From Chondrus crispus (lineage: Eukaryota > Rhodophyta > Florideophyceae > Gigartinales > Gigartinaceae), in assembly GCF_000350225.1 (NCBI RefSeq), contig NW_005179055.1:85531-149530 (forward strand): DNA of 64,000 bases, in the 5' to 3' direction. Position numbers and translations under genes: made by a program. The notes beneath the pieces were generated by a model, which worked only from the letters and a program-made list of their open reading frames with translations, made no database searches and had not been told where the DNA came from. Positions 51,196 to 62,400 of the stretch are shown here, piece after piece; within the stretch, counting starts at the first letter, position 1, and each line of letters starts with the position of its first letter.

Positions 51196-51346
51196 TTGAG
51201 GTCCATGCCGGTGCCTCTCCGGAGGCGTTGGGCGTAACGAGACACCAACTCCTCCGGGACGTGAGTCCGCGCAGTCCAGGTGGGCGTGTCGTAATCCGCC
51301 CACTTGATGGGGAACTCGATAGTTCCGTCTTGCATATCTCAGTGCT

Positions 51347-54300
51347 TCAGTAGTCGCTCGACAGCGTACTGTGTTCCCTCTCTGACCTTGTCGGCAAGGT
51401 CAGCTGGGGTTGTTGTGCTCCCCCGTGGCGCGTCCGTCGGCGGTGGTGCGTATACGCAGCGGTCTGCGGAGACCCGCTCAGTGACCCCATCACGATCGAT
51501 CGTGATGGTTCGGCGGTCGTTCGCGAGGACGCGGTAGGGTCCGACCGCGGGGGACGCGAGCTTGTTCGAAGTTTCCCCCCGTCCGTGGGGTTGAGGTATA
51601 CGTACTCTCCCGGACGGAGTCGCGAGTTGATCCGTCGTATGCGCTTATCGAAGTCGCGCTTGTAGCTAGCCTGCGTCCGACGCAGGCTCCCGTAGGCCTT
51701 CTGGATTGTCGAATCCAAGGTCTTGAGGAACTCGATGCGTTGGTCCCCTCTGTCGGCAGGGGGGGCGTCACCGTCGGGTCGTCGAAGCGAGAACTCCGGC
51801 GGTGGTCTGGTGAGCACGAGCTCGAACGGCGTCGTGCCGGTGGTGCGGTGCACGTGGGAGATATACGCGTACGTAAGCGGCCCCACGTACACGTCCCAGT
51901 CGTCTTGATGCTCGCCAACGTAGTTGCGTAGCATCGCAGCGATCGTTCGGTTGTATGGCTCAACTTGCCCGTTCGTCTGGGGATGGTATGCCGATGTGTA
52001 CATATTAGTTATCCCCAGAACACGGCACGTGCTGTGGAAGAACTTGGCGTTGAACTGCGGTCCGTTATCCGACAGCAACGTGCGCGGGACGCCGTATTTA
52101 AACACCCACGACTCGCAGAACGCAACTGCGACGGTGTATGCGGTTATCGTGCGGAGGGCCACGACTTGCGTCAGCTTACTGAAGCGGTCCGTAGTCACGA
52201 GCAGGAACCTTTTTCCTGTCTTCGTCTTGGGGAGCGGCCCCAAGATGTCGATCGCGAGGCTCTCGAGGGGCCTCGTAGCTGGAAACAATCTCAATCGGTT
52301 GAGATGTTTCCTCAGCTTGACCCGGTTCATCGCGCAGGTTCGACACCCGCACACCGTGGCAGCGACGTCTGCAGCCAAGTGGGGCCAGTAGTACTCGCGT
52401 CGAAGTGCGTAGTACATACGGTTCTGGCCCGGGTGCCCCGCGATGGCCGGGTTGTGGCACAGGCGAAGGAGCCTGGCGCGGAGCGTCCGAGGTACCACCA
52501 CCTGAACGATATCAGGGTCGAAGGGGTGTCTCCGTTTGAGCACCCCTTGGTGGTCCTCGAAGAACGCGGAGTTCCGGGACTCTGACTGTCGTGCCAAAAC
52601 GGTTTGGCAGAAGTCATCCACGGGTTGCTCCTCGGCTATCTCCTCTATCGTAAGAGGGGCCGGAAGGTCGTCTTGCGGTGGGGCGACCGGGGAGTCGAGC
52701 GCGCCAGCCTCGGGGTCTTCGGCGCGCTGGATGTCGGCGGCGTCGAACTCGTCGTTCTCCTCCCAAAACGAATTGGGTCCTTGGAGAGCGGGGGCTTCGT
52801 CGTTGCCTCTCGGTTCGTCGCGCGTCCGTACGCGCGACCTTGTTCGGGCTTCGGCTCGATTCCGTGTCGTTACGAAGACATGGGCGTCCTGATGATCACA
52901 GCTCGCGGTACAAGCGTGGTCTGCGAGCTCGTTCGATACGTCTCGAACTGTCGTGCCTCCGTCGAAAGTGGGGATGTCGTCATCCACCTCGACGGTGGGG
53001 CGAGGGTCATCGGCGACCTTCGGCGACACGAGTCGTGACAGGGCATCGGGCACCTGATGCACGCGTCCGGGGCGGTACTGAATGGTGAAATCGTATTCAG
53101 CCAGACGTACCCGCCACCGGGTGAGTCTTCCGGAACTCTCGGTGAGGGACATGAGCCATCGGAGGGCGTCATGGTCCGTCCGTACGGTGAACTTCGTGCC
53201 TTCTACGTACGGCCGTAGTGTACGGACGGCCCACACGACGGCGAAGCACTCGCGTTCCGTAGCGCTGTAGTTGTGCTCACTATCGGACAGTGAGTACGAC
53301 CAATACCCCACGGGGCGCCAGTCGTTCGGCTCTTCGTGCTCCTGAAGTAAGGTGCAGCCGAGTTGGTAGGCACTCGCGTCGGTGTCTATCATGTACGGAC
53401 GACCGTGCCGGGGCAACGCGAGGATCGGCGGAGCGATCATGCACTTCTTAAGGTTCTCGAACGCCTGAAATTGCAGCTCCGTGGGGTTGTAGAAGTCAGG
53501 ATCCGAATCCTTGCGCGTCATGTCGGTCAGAGGACGCGCTATCTTAGCGAACCACTTAACGAATCGGCGGTATACGTTACACGCCCCGAGGAACGAGCGC
53601 ACTTGCGTCAACGTCCTCGGGAACGTGAACTTCTTGAAAGCGTCGGCCGCCGTATCAGCCACGCTCAACTTGCCTCGGGAGATGACGTGCCCCAGGTAGT
53701 ACACCCTCGGTCGGAAGAAGCTGCACTTCTTGAGCTTAAGGGAGATACCGGAACTCCGCAGTAAGCTCAAGACGGTATCGAGATGCCTCGCGTGTTCTCC
53801 GTGCGTACGGGAGAACACGATCACGTCGTCGAGATAGACGAGGCATATTTGCCAGCGGACTCCGGAGAGTATTATGTCGAGCGCCCGTTGGAAGGTGGCC
53901 GGTGCCCCTTTGAGTCCAAACGGCATGCGCAAGTGGCGAAACGTGCCCATGTGCGTCGTAAACGTGGTCTTATCCCGGTCTTCCGGAGCGACCGGTATCT
54001 GCCAATAACCGGAATTGCAGTCCAACGTGGTGAAGACGGCTGCATCTCCTAACGAGTCGATGCAGTCGAACATTCGTGGCAGCGGATACGAATCCGCTGC
54101 GGTCTTCCCGTTGAGACGCCGGTAGTCCACGCAGAACCGAAGAGAGCCGTCTTTCTTTGGTACGAGAACCACGGGGGACGCCCACTCGGTGCTCGCGGGT
54201 TCGATAACCCCTGCGTTCAACATCTTGTTGACCTCCTTCGCGACCATTTCGCGCATGGCCGGGCCCTTCCGATAGGGCATAGAACGAATCGGTTTCGTTC

Positions 54301-55231
54301 CCGGTTCGAGGGGAATGCGGTGCTCCGTGGCTTGGATCGTTCCAAGCGCACCGCTCCACAGACTCGAGTGCTTACGGAGCATCTCGAGTACGTGGTCACG
54401 GAGTTTGTCATCGGCGATGTATGACAGGTCGATCTCTTTTTCCCAATCCATCGGTGGATTTTCGGGATCCTTTTGCTGGGGGAGTACAGTACCCCTCGCC
54501 GTCGGTTGGCATAAAGGTGACCGTTCGTCCGGGTCGACCCCCCTGCCCCCGGCGGTGGTCTTATCGTCGGAGTTGGATCGGCCAACTCCTACCCCACCGA
54601 CTTGATCGGTCAAGTCGGTCAGGTGTAGCGCGTGCGCGATCCCCTCGGCGATCTTACGTTCGGGAGTGAGGATCGCGAAGGGGTCGCGCTTCGCGTATCC
54701 CACGACGGTGTGCTTCGGAAGCCTCTTTCCTCGTCTTGAGAAATTCTCGACGATGACGTCGAAGGTCTGATTCGGTAGGACCTCCGCGACGCCATTCGTC
54801 AGCCTCACTCCATGTCGGTGTTGGAGTGAGGGCTTGGGTTCCAGGAACACGAGGCCCCTCCCCGCGGTTGTCACACGCACGCGGGCTTGTGACATCGCGG
54901 GGATGGTAACCCAGCGGGCGATTCGGATCGCTTGCGGGGCCTCCTTGCGTACGTCTGGCCGACCCGTGTGTCGCCCGTGTCGCCTGGTAGGGGGAGTCGA
55001 CTCCCCCTTTCCGTCGACGATGGCGACGGAACCGCTTTGGCGTAGCTCCATTCGTTGAGCTTCGATGTCGATACATCGCACGTGCGTATCGATGAAGGCC
55101 GTGCCGAGGAGGACCGGCACGGCGAGCTGGTCCGCGACTACGAACGGAATTCGGAACACCGTGTTCCTCAACCGCACGGCCAGGCGGACGACGGCCGAAA
55201 GCTTGAGGGGGTTGATATTCGCGCCTGCCAA
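51347..55231 (-). mobile_element. Pol region of the gypsy-type element (protease remnant, RT, RNase H, integrase)
   Basis: 1294 codons in one frame. In order: the end of a retropepsin-like domain (LLGTAFIDTHV near residue 41), a linker, reverse transcriptase with FCVDYRRLN, LDCNSGYWQIPV, MPFGLKGAPATFQ and the YLDDVIVFSRTHGEH catalytic box, RNase H (TDASAYQLGC, then ATERECFAVVWAV and RTDHDALRWL), and integrase with an HHCC zinc module (CHNPAIAGHPG... CGCRTCAMN), DILGPLP, SDNGPQF and a final Glu in NGQVEPYNR. The order RT-RNaseH-integrase defines Ty3/gypsy. No chromodomain is seen at the end. The 5' part of the element is missing. Confidence 0.9.
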
Positions 55232-55242
55232 TCGTGGCAGAG

Positions 55243-55893
55243 GTTCTTGACTTTTCCATATTTTCCCCGTTCAAAACAAAGCCTCAAAATGCACTGAATG
55301 AGCACATATTGGCGCCGGAAGGATCTATTCGTAATGATATATATACTCCATGCGAGTTGATTCATAATGCGTACAAGGAGTCCGTCACATATTCATAACA
55401 TTGTCAATGGCTTCAAAGCCTGTGGTGTATGTTGCGCAGTGCGACGCAGGGCTATTCCGGAAGTTATCAAGATAGCAGACATCACCAACACGGACGGCTA
55501 TGCCACTAAGCAGGAGGCATTTAGTTCTTTTTAGATCTTTGTACGAGCTACAGGACCACTAGGAATTCATTGCGGTCCGATGGTCCCGTTATGCAGAATG
55601 GAACGTTAAATACGAAGGGTGGGGCACTGCTGAATAGCGACGATGTATTGAAGGAGTTATCGGAGAGGGAAGCGGCGCGTGCTACCGCGGCCCGCGCTCG
55701 TGTGTAGAGAGATGCAGAGAAACGTCGTATTCAGCGGGAGCTGGAGGCCGAGGAGCGCATTTCGGCGAGGGACGCGGCGGAAGGAGCACGAATCGCCCAT
55801 GTATTGTGGATGTCGGAGAGGGGTGGGCGTGAGATGCAACGGCAGATATCCCGAGGGGGAAGGAGGTCTCTTGCGCGACAGCGTGCACTAGGG
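55243..55893 (+). pseudogene. C-terminal part of a decayed pogo/Tigger-like transposase
   Basis: Reads LDFSIFSPFKTKPQNALNEH in one frame, continues to ELIHNAYKESVTYS, then HNIVNGFKACGV and RRRAIPEV in another. After a gap come KGGALLNSDDVLKELSEREA and a Glu/Arg-rich tail (RRIQRELEAEERISARDAAE). These are the segments that follow the catalytic Asp motif in pogo-like transposases (QPLDV..F.PFK; NI..GF.A.G; AIP). Several frame changes and at least one stop make it a relic. The middle of the gene, including the second catalytic motif, is not found on either side of the retroelement. Confidence 0.7.
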
Positions 55894-56578
55894 TGACCTG
55901 GGTAACCACGAAAAAACTAAAAGAAAATACAATCTTTTGATGCGCAGTGGTTCGAAATTCGGTTTAGGATAGCTCCTTGAGGTGGCTTAAGCCAATGAGG
56001 CCGTTCACCACAGTTGTGGTGCCGTTTTGATTCAGCATCGGAATCTTAGGCATTTGTCTCCCGGGTGCGTTTGACATTCGTGGACGACATAGATGTATGT
56101 CAGAAAACGTTCCGGCGGCACTAATAGCATATACAATTCGACAACATGGCCGTATCTGACATGGGACGATGTCTGCACGAGCGTGCAGACACACGGCTCT
56201 GTCTGCACTACCGTGCAAAACCATGATGTTGGTATCAAAGCTGGCTAGTTCATGGCCACAGACACGCACTTTTAACCCTTATGAAAGCACCTAACGGTAA
56301 TGATTGTGAACGTTAACAGTAAAATGGCCACCGGAAATCGACTTAACATCGGACAACAACTGCAGTTGCCCACTACTGCTACCAACCAGTCGTTCTTCAT
56401 TCTCATTTTCCTTTCCATCTAAACCATTATCCCATTCGCTCTTGACGCCATCATCAACCGCCGATTCTGATTTATCATTAGCGAAATAAGAGCAGTTCCC
56501 TTCGTATCGGGGTTTTGATCCTGAAACACCATTCTACGTTTTTCTCCTTCGGTTCTAGCTTGTGAAAATTTGTAATAC
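55894..56578. other. Spacer, no gene seen
   Basis: 0.7 kb with short inverted words around GCACGAGCGTGCAGACA near 56174-56205 and no recognisable coding region. Probably contains the end of the pogo-like relic and the 3' flank of the recombinase relic. Confidence 0.5.
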
Positions 56579-58082
56579 CTACGCTATCCCGTTTACCGGA
56601 AAAGCGTAGAATGTCATCCTGCTGCTTTCGCCTGCTCCGCCCTCTAGGTTCTGATAATTTTTTAGAGACCGTATATCGCGATGTCCAGTACGCATTGCGG
56701 CTGACGAGTCAGCATGCCCAGCATCAATTAACAAAGTAGCAACCGTTCCACGCAGCTCATGTGTCGTCATTCCACCTTGAGACCCGGTCCCTGTAATTCC
56801 CTCTTTCTCACAGATAGACCTAACAATGCGCGAGAACGTGTTTCGTCCTAGGTGCTGCCGCCTGAAGAAGTCACCGAACTTGGTGGCTTTTTGGTTGGCA
56901 CCAAGAAAAAGGTGGTCAGTACCACAATCCTTTGCCATTCTCACCAAAATGAAGGCATTGATAGCCTCAAAAATATTCAAATTTCCATCTAAAGAAGGAC
57001 GATTCCAAACGCAAATTTCTGTCGCCTTTTCACGCACTGTGTTCCATCCACCAGCATTCGTCTTTGAAGCTCCGATTCTACTTCCCACTTCAGCTCTTAT
57101 TTTCCAGACTTCCTCCCCGCCGAGCTTCCTTTTGGTAAATTGGCTGACGGTTAGGTTAACCAATGCGGTTGGTCGCATTGCAGTGATGAGGGCAATGTCG
57201 AAGATGAGCCTGGCCTGGAAGCCGAGTGGGTTGTCACGTGGCAAAAACGGAGAATTGTACAGCCGTTTGAGATCGTCGCTGGATAGGACGTTGTGGCTCT
57301 TAGAAAACACTCCCTTGGACTGCTGGAAACTGCCTTTGTTATCGATCACGGCCATCAAACCATCCTTTGAGCAATTAAAAATATGCCTTCAAGTAACTTG
57401 ACGTGGTAGCCCCAATCTCTGGAAAACGATCGCTGGATGCCTGTAATGTAGCCCTTCATAGTGCTTGGCTTGACTTCGCTTTCCGACTTGGTGCTCTTGT
57501 AGTTGACCACGAACTCTATTAAGTGAAATCGAATCTGTTTGAGTTGATCAAGAGTCCAGTTAACATAGTCGCGGGGGGACATTTCCCTTCCCCATCTCCA
57601 AAAAGTACCGTTTTAGTCTCTGACAGCTCCCATGCGACACGACGGTCTTTTTCGCTAAATATAAACGACCTAAGATGCTCCTCAGTTCGGAATGCATTAT
57701 CAATAAATCCCGGTACAGAAGTGACGAATCGCGCAAAAGCGCGAAGGGCGGTAGAGTTAACACGAAGGGTGTTCAGTGGAATTCTTACTCCCATAAACGG
57801 TTGAGCTGCGCGAGAATGGGGTGAATCGAGAGAACAGGCCTGGGCGTTCACGGTGTTTTCCAGATAATTGGCAGGGACTGAAGGATTGGATCTGTTGTGG
57901 GGTGGGGTTTGAGGAACAAGCACCAGAGCCGAAGTGAGAGGGTCGTCCACATTTGGTGGTGGGGTTCCTGGAACAAAGTACATTTTGGTGGGTGGTGCCG
58001 TGGTAGGGGATCGGAGAAAGCTGCGATCAAGGGCAGTCTGAAATGGTGATGGCTCGTGGTCAGCCCCACCACCGTCGTCCAA
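56579..58082 (-). pseudogene. Crypton-like tyrosine recombinase relic
   Basis: Three overlapping minus-strand frames that follow one another: 58082-57519, 57582-57355 and 57358-56579. The first gives a Pro-rich head and an N-terminal helical domain (RAFARFVTSVPGF... FIFSEKDRRVAW). The second gives a core-binding-like part (STMKGYITGIQRSFSRDWGY). The last is the catalytic domain: Arg in ITAMRPTALVNL, HELRGTVATLL (HxxR), TGHRDIRSLKNYQNL (His and the Tyr nucleophile). The first frame change falls at a run of six Cs near 57578, the second near 57358, so single-base slips or sequencing errors may explain both. No ATG is seen at 58082. No reverse transcriptase is linked, so a Crypton-type DNA transposon fits better than a DIRS retroelement. 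A captured phage- or plasmid-type integrase is the alternative. Confidence 0.65.
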
Positions 58083-58212
58083 TATTTTAATATCCCTTTC
58101 CCGGCCTCGACGGTATCGATATGATATTTTGAATTACTTTTAGGCGGTTCTATCAAAAACAGAAACGATTTCGCGACATGGATGTCAAAACGCAGCTGGG
58201 AAGACAAACAGA

Positions 58213-58332
58213 TTGTCTCCCGTAGCTCTCGGGCTGACATCGGCTCTCGGGGTATGACATTCAACCCTCGGCAAGCCTCGGGTGATTGTCATACCCTCGA
58301 GGCTTGTGTCATCCCTTGCAGCCGGGAGACAA
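58213..58332. repeat. Nested and crossing inverted repeats
   Basis: The outer arms TTGTCTCCCG (58213-58222) and CGGGAGACAA (58323-58332) are exact complements. Inside, GGTATGACA (58251-58259) pairs with TGTCATACC (58287-58295), and AAGCCTCG (58273-58280) with CGAGGCTT (58298-58305). The last two cross each other, so they are either alternative folds or a pseudoknot. It lies between the recombinase relic and the MITE-like repeat. Confidence 0.75.
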
Positions 58333-58539
58333 CCCACACGTGTCTCCTTCGGCAGGGTCCAACCCTCTGTCCAAGTTTGAGCTCAGTTGGAGCACTGGAA
58401 GTACCTCTTTAATTTAAATGTTGATTTTGGTTAGAAATAGAGGGGGAGCTGATATACACCAAATACTTTATAGACATACTGCACTGCTAGACTTGCCCCA
58501 TGGCTAAAATTTAGTCAAATATTGGGATTTACACCACTG

Positions 58540-58792
58540 CTAGTGTCTATTGGACAATGCGCCTCATTTGAGGATTTCGCCTCATATGAGGCTTTTTTGC
58601 CGCGCCGATTCTGGCGCAAAGAGGGAGAACTGAAAGCCATAGTTACCGCGAAACAGTAACAGTAAGAGTAAAAAACAATGTCCAAGTCCCTTGAAGGCAC
58701 CTAGAATGCACGGTATTTAGGAGCGTCTTTCTAATGCTCTGACAGACTGGAAAAATCCTCATGATCAAAAACGTCCGTCCAATAGACACTAG
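58540..58792. repeat. MITE-like inverted-repeat unit
   Basis: 253 bp bounded by CTAGTGTCTATTGGAC (58540-58555) and its perfect reverse complement (58777-58792). The inside has no coding potential and includes the palindrome GCCTCATATGAGGC (58577-58590). A target duplication was not recognised. CTAGACTTGC occurs at 58490 and again right after the unit. Confidence 0.65.
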
Positions 58793-59425
58793 ACTTGCTC
58801 TTAAGATGCTATGATCCGTGAGCACGGGTAGAGGATGCTGCAGTAATCTGTTGATCAGCTGCAGCTTCCAATCGGGGTTTACTTCTGAGACTTGAATAGC
58901 GCGTAACGACGAGTGTGTACGTTGAAAGCCGGGGCGAGTCGCTCTCAGATGCAGCGGCCTCTCCCTGTTTCTCTACATATTGTGGCAAATCGCGGGGCGT
59001 TGGCTGCAGGGAATACGTCAGAGACGACGGAGGTCGTCTAGGTTAGCGTTTGGTACGCTAACCAGAAAACAAGAGTAGTGGCGAGTTCGCTCTCTCCGGA
59101 CTGATTCCCGGGAGGGCGCTGCCTTTTATTATATCCCTCGTCGCCGTTCCTTTCTCCACCGCCTTCCAGCGGCAGACTTTGTCTCGTGCATCGGCGCGGT
59201 GCATGCGAACGGGCGCCAGCGGCGGACGCCCGTTCAACTCTAATTGCAACCGAAAGGTCGTCTCGGGCAGCGGACGTCTGTTCGTCGGCGCTAAAGTGGA
59301 GACGCGGTCGCCTCTTGTTTCGTGCACCGTGATAAGGAAACGGCCGTATGTCCCAAGTAGCTCTGGGATCAATAGGGAATCGCTACAGTGCCCCACGAAG
59401 GGCGAGGCTTCGTGCAAGCGCTTCA
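58793..59425. other. 3' flank of the second LTR element (probable LTR zone)
   Basis: 0.63 kb between the MITE-like unit and the chromodomain ORF. By position it should hold the 3' LTR of the minus-strand element, but I could not fix its ends. It contains a hairpin GGTTAGCG...CGCTAACC (59041-59063). Confidence 0.4.
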
Positions 59426-62400
59426 TTAGAAGGAGCGCAATTGAAGCGACTCGTTTTTGAGTTCGCGCTTACCGGAGCTATGCAAAAAATCCTCGAGGAT
59501 TCCGGGGAGGTCTTCAGCAACCTGCGCGAGCGGTTTCCATGTCAGATCGACCTTATCAGGCAGACCTTCCCATTCCACCAATACATCAATTCCAGCGGCG
59601 GTCTTCCGAATGTCGCACGTCTTCTTTACATCCTGATACGTAGTCTCGGAATGTTCTGCACACCGAAGTAGAATAGGGTCCACTTCTTGGTTCTCGAGAG
59701 CCGCTCGATAAAAAACAAGACGTCGGGCATGAACGGTTGCGCGTTTTCGATTGATCAGATCCACTACCTCGTACACCCAGTCTGATTTAACCTTGGTTAC
59801 GCGCCTCGGGCCGCACCACACGAACTGTAGCTTGTGCCCCTTGCGCTGTGCTCGCCGCACAAGTACGAAGTCTCCCTTCTAAAAATTGGCGGCGTGCACG
59901 TTGGTTTTGGCATTGTGTGTCGCCACTGCTCGTGCGCGAGACTTAGAAACCAGACCCTTCACATCTCGATGCATTCTGTCTAGAGAATCCTGAGTTCGAT
60001 TTATTTCGATGAGCTGTCTCGCCCGCGTCTCAGTTAGAGTGGGTACGCGCTTGTACTTTTCCACGGGGAGGGCAGCGAGCAGCGGTCGCGTAGGGCGATG
60101 TGAGGTAAACACCTCTAGTGGAGTGCGATAGACCCCTGGGGTCGTCTCGTTTCTGAGACCAAGGCGCTTGAGTGGTGCCTGGTTTAGCACGCTTTGAACG
60201 CACTCTGTGACCGCGGGCCAGTCTTTCTGGGCTAATCGAAACTCATGAAGTACAGCTCGGCACGCGCGCAGTACCTCGCGACATACGCGTTCGACAGAGC
60301 CATTGGCCCAGGGAGAGTAAGCGGTGGTGAAGTGGTGTTTGACCATGAGCTCTTCCGTGAGCTCCTTGATCAACCGGTTCTTGAAGTGGGCACCCTGATC
60401 GGACACCATCCACTCCATACTTCCGAACACGGCGATCCAAGTACACAGAGCGTCGGCAGCGGCGTCGCCCGTAGCAGCCTCTGTCGGCCAGAGCCACAAA
60501 TACGACGACAAGTCGTCGCGAATAACCAGTAGGTATTCCAATCGACCGGTACCGGCGCCCATATAGAGGTAGTCCACATGCAGCACCTCGTTGGGCCTAT
60601 CGCCATGTAGCGCGTGACCCAGGGGTCGCGGGACCACCTCTCCTGTGCGCGTCGTAATACAATGGAGACATCCCTTCACGAATGAAGTAACATCACTGCT
60701 CAAATTGCTCCAAGTGAAATCTTCTCGGATGACGCTTTCGGTGGAATCCTTACCTCGATGTCCCATTGAGCCGCAGTGCGATAAAATTAGCAGCTTGAGC
60801 TTGAGTTCTATATCAGACGTTGGTATCCAAACTCGGCCTTTTAGACGTAGCAGTCCGTCGGCGCCAGTGCGCAACTGGCTTGGCTTGTGCACAGCTTCTC
60901 TCTGCGATCTACCCATGACTTCCAGGCTAGGCCAGTCGATGTCGCCCGGCGACGGGACGATTTAGTCGGCTGTAGTTAACAAACTACATATGCGGGTAGT
61001 TGCCAACTTATTCTCATTCCAGTAACCCTTTGTCCAGCGGGTGAGGATGTCCGCGAACACACTCTTGCTGCCTTTTATGTGCTCGATCACGTAGTCGAAA
61101 CGTGACAAAAACAGGGCCCATCTCTGGACTTTGGTAACTACATGGCGCCCCAATGCTGGCTCCATCGCCAACGGCGCGAACACGAACAACAAATTGCGGT
61201 GGTCAGTGAACACGTGTAACGGCTGTTCATTCAAAAGCAGGTAATCGACCTTGTCGAACGTCTGGAATATTGCATATCCCTCCTGCTCGAAAGTGCTCCA
61301 GTTAAGCTGCGCATCCTTGAACGCGCTATCTAGGAATGCCAGCGGTTCATGAGCCTGTTTTCCGACAGGTAGAGCGAGCTGCGATGGGTCAGTTTGGGTG
61401 ACGACGCCAGACCAGTAGAGCTGGGAGGCGTCAGTGAAAATACATATGACCTTCCCATCCCTCGGGTATGACAGCTGCACGGCGTTGCGAATGTTGTCCT
61501 GTAGGTCTCCGAACACGGTTTCATGCTTTGTGCCCCAGGACAGCGAGCGCAATGGCATGCCGCGGATGGAACGCTTAGTTCTTCGCCCGGACTTTGCATA
61601 AGCGGACTCGAGGAGGTCAACTAGCGGATCGACACGTCGAACGAAGCCGGGGATAGCTACGGACATCCAGCGACAGCAATGCACGAATTCACAGAGCTCG
61701 TCGGCGGTATCGGGAGTGCTCATCTCCTTGAGCGCCTCCACGCGCGATGGATCCATGCGATAGCCCGCTCCGCTGACAATGCAGCCGCACCACTTGATTT
61801 CGCGAGCGAAAAACTGGCACTTGCGAGCGGAAAGGAACAAATTGCGGTCCCCACAAATGGTGAAAAACTTGTCAAGGAGCTGTAATAGCTGCTCTTCACT
61901 GGCTGCGTGTAGATTAAAGTCATCGAGCCACGCTTTCATGTTTGCGCGGAGCTCATGAAACAGGGGCTCCACTGTAGACTGGAAGTAGCATGTCGCGTTT
62001 GTCAAACCAGGGAGCGCGCGCGTAGAAGAGTAGACGCCATCTGGACAGACAATTCCACAGGCGCCATAAGAGTCAGGATGGACTGGGAGCTGCCAGTAGC
62101 CTGAGCAGAAGTCCAAAACAGCAAAACACTGACTGTCAGCAAAGTCTTGCACTTCGGAGTCAATGTGCGGCATCGGCCACGACTGCTTTACGGTGGCTGC
62201 ATTGACAGGGCGAAGGTCAATCGCCAGGCGCAGTTTAACTTTAGAGCCTGGTTTTGGCACCAGAATGGGCGCAGCTTGCCACTCAGCCGTCGGATTGGGC
62301 AGCAAAAACTTCATGGCCACGAGCTGTTTTACGTAGGCGTTTAGGAATGCGCGCTGCTTAGCTGGGTACCGCCGCGCTTTTACCTTCACCGGACGCTTGT

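Larger units (their letters stand above)
44477..55235 (-). mobile_element. Ty3/gypsy-type LTR retroelement, incomplete at its 5' side
   Basis: A GC-rich block, sharply different from its flanks, that splits a pogo-like transposase. Parts seen on the minus strand, 5' to 3': a pol frame (51347-55231) with protease remnant, reverse transcriptase, RNase H and integrase; a long stretch with a 20-N gap; antisense ORFs (45324-47628); a G-tract that looks like a polypurine tract; and one LTR (44477-45135). No gag and no second LTR were found at the right edge, which passes directly into transposon sequence. So the copy is a broken fossil, although its pol frame is open throughout, which suggests modest age. 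It could also be two elements joined by the assembly at the gap. Confidence 0.7.

Noticed and set aside
55940-55960. GGTTCGAA string resembling a tRNA T-arm
   Set aside because: No matching acceptor, D or anticodon arms could be found around it.
56579-58082. DIRS-type retroelement
   Set aside because: No reverse transcriptase or methylase-like ORF is linked to the tyrosine recombinase. The nearby RT belongs to an integrase-bearing Ty3/gypsy element.
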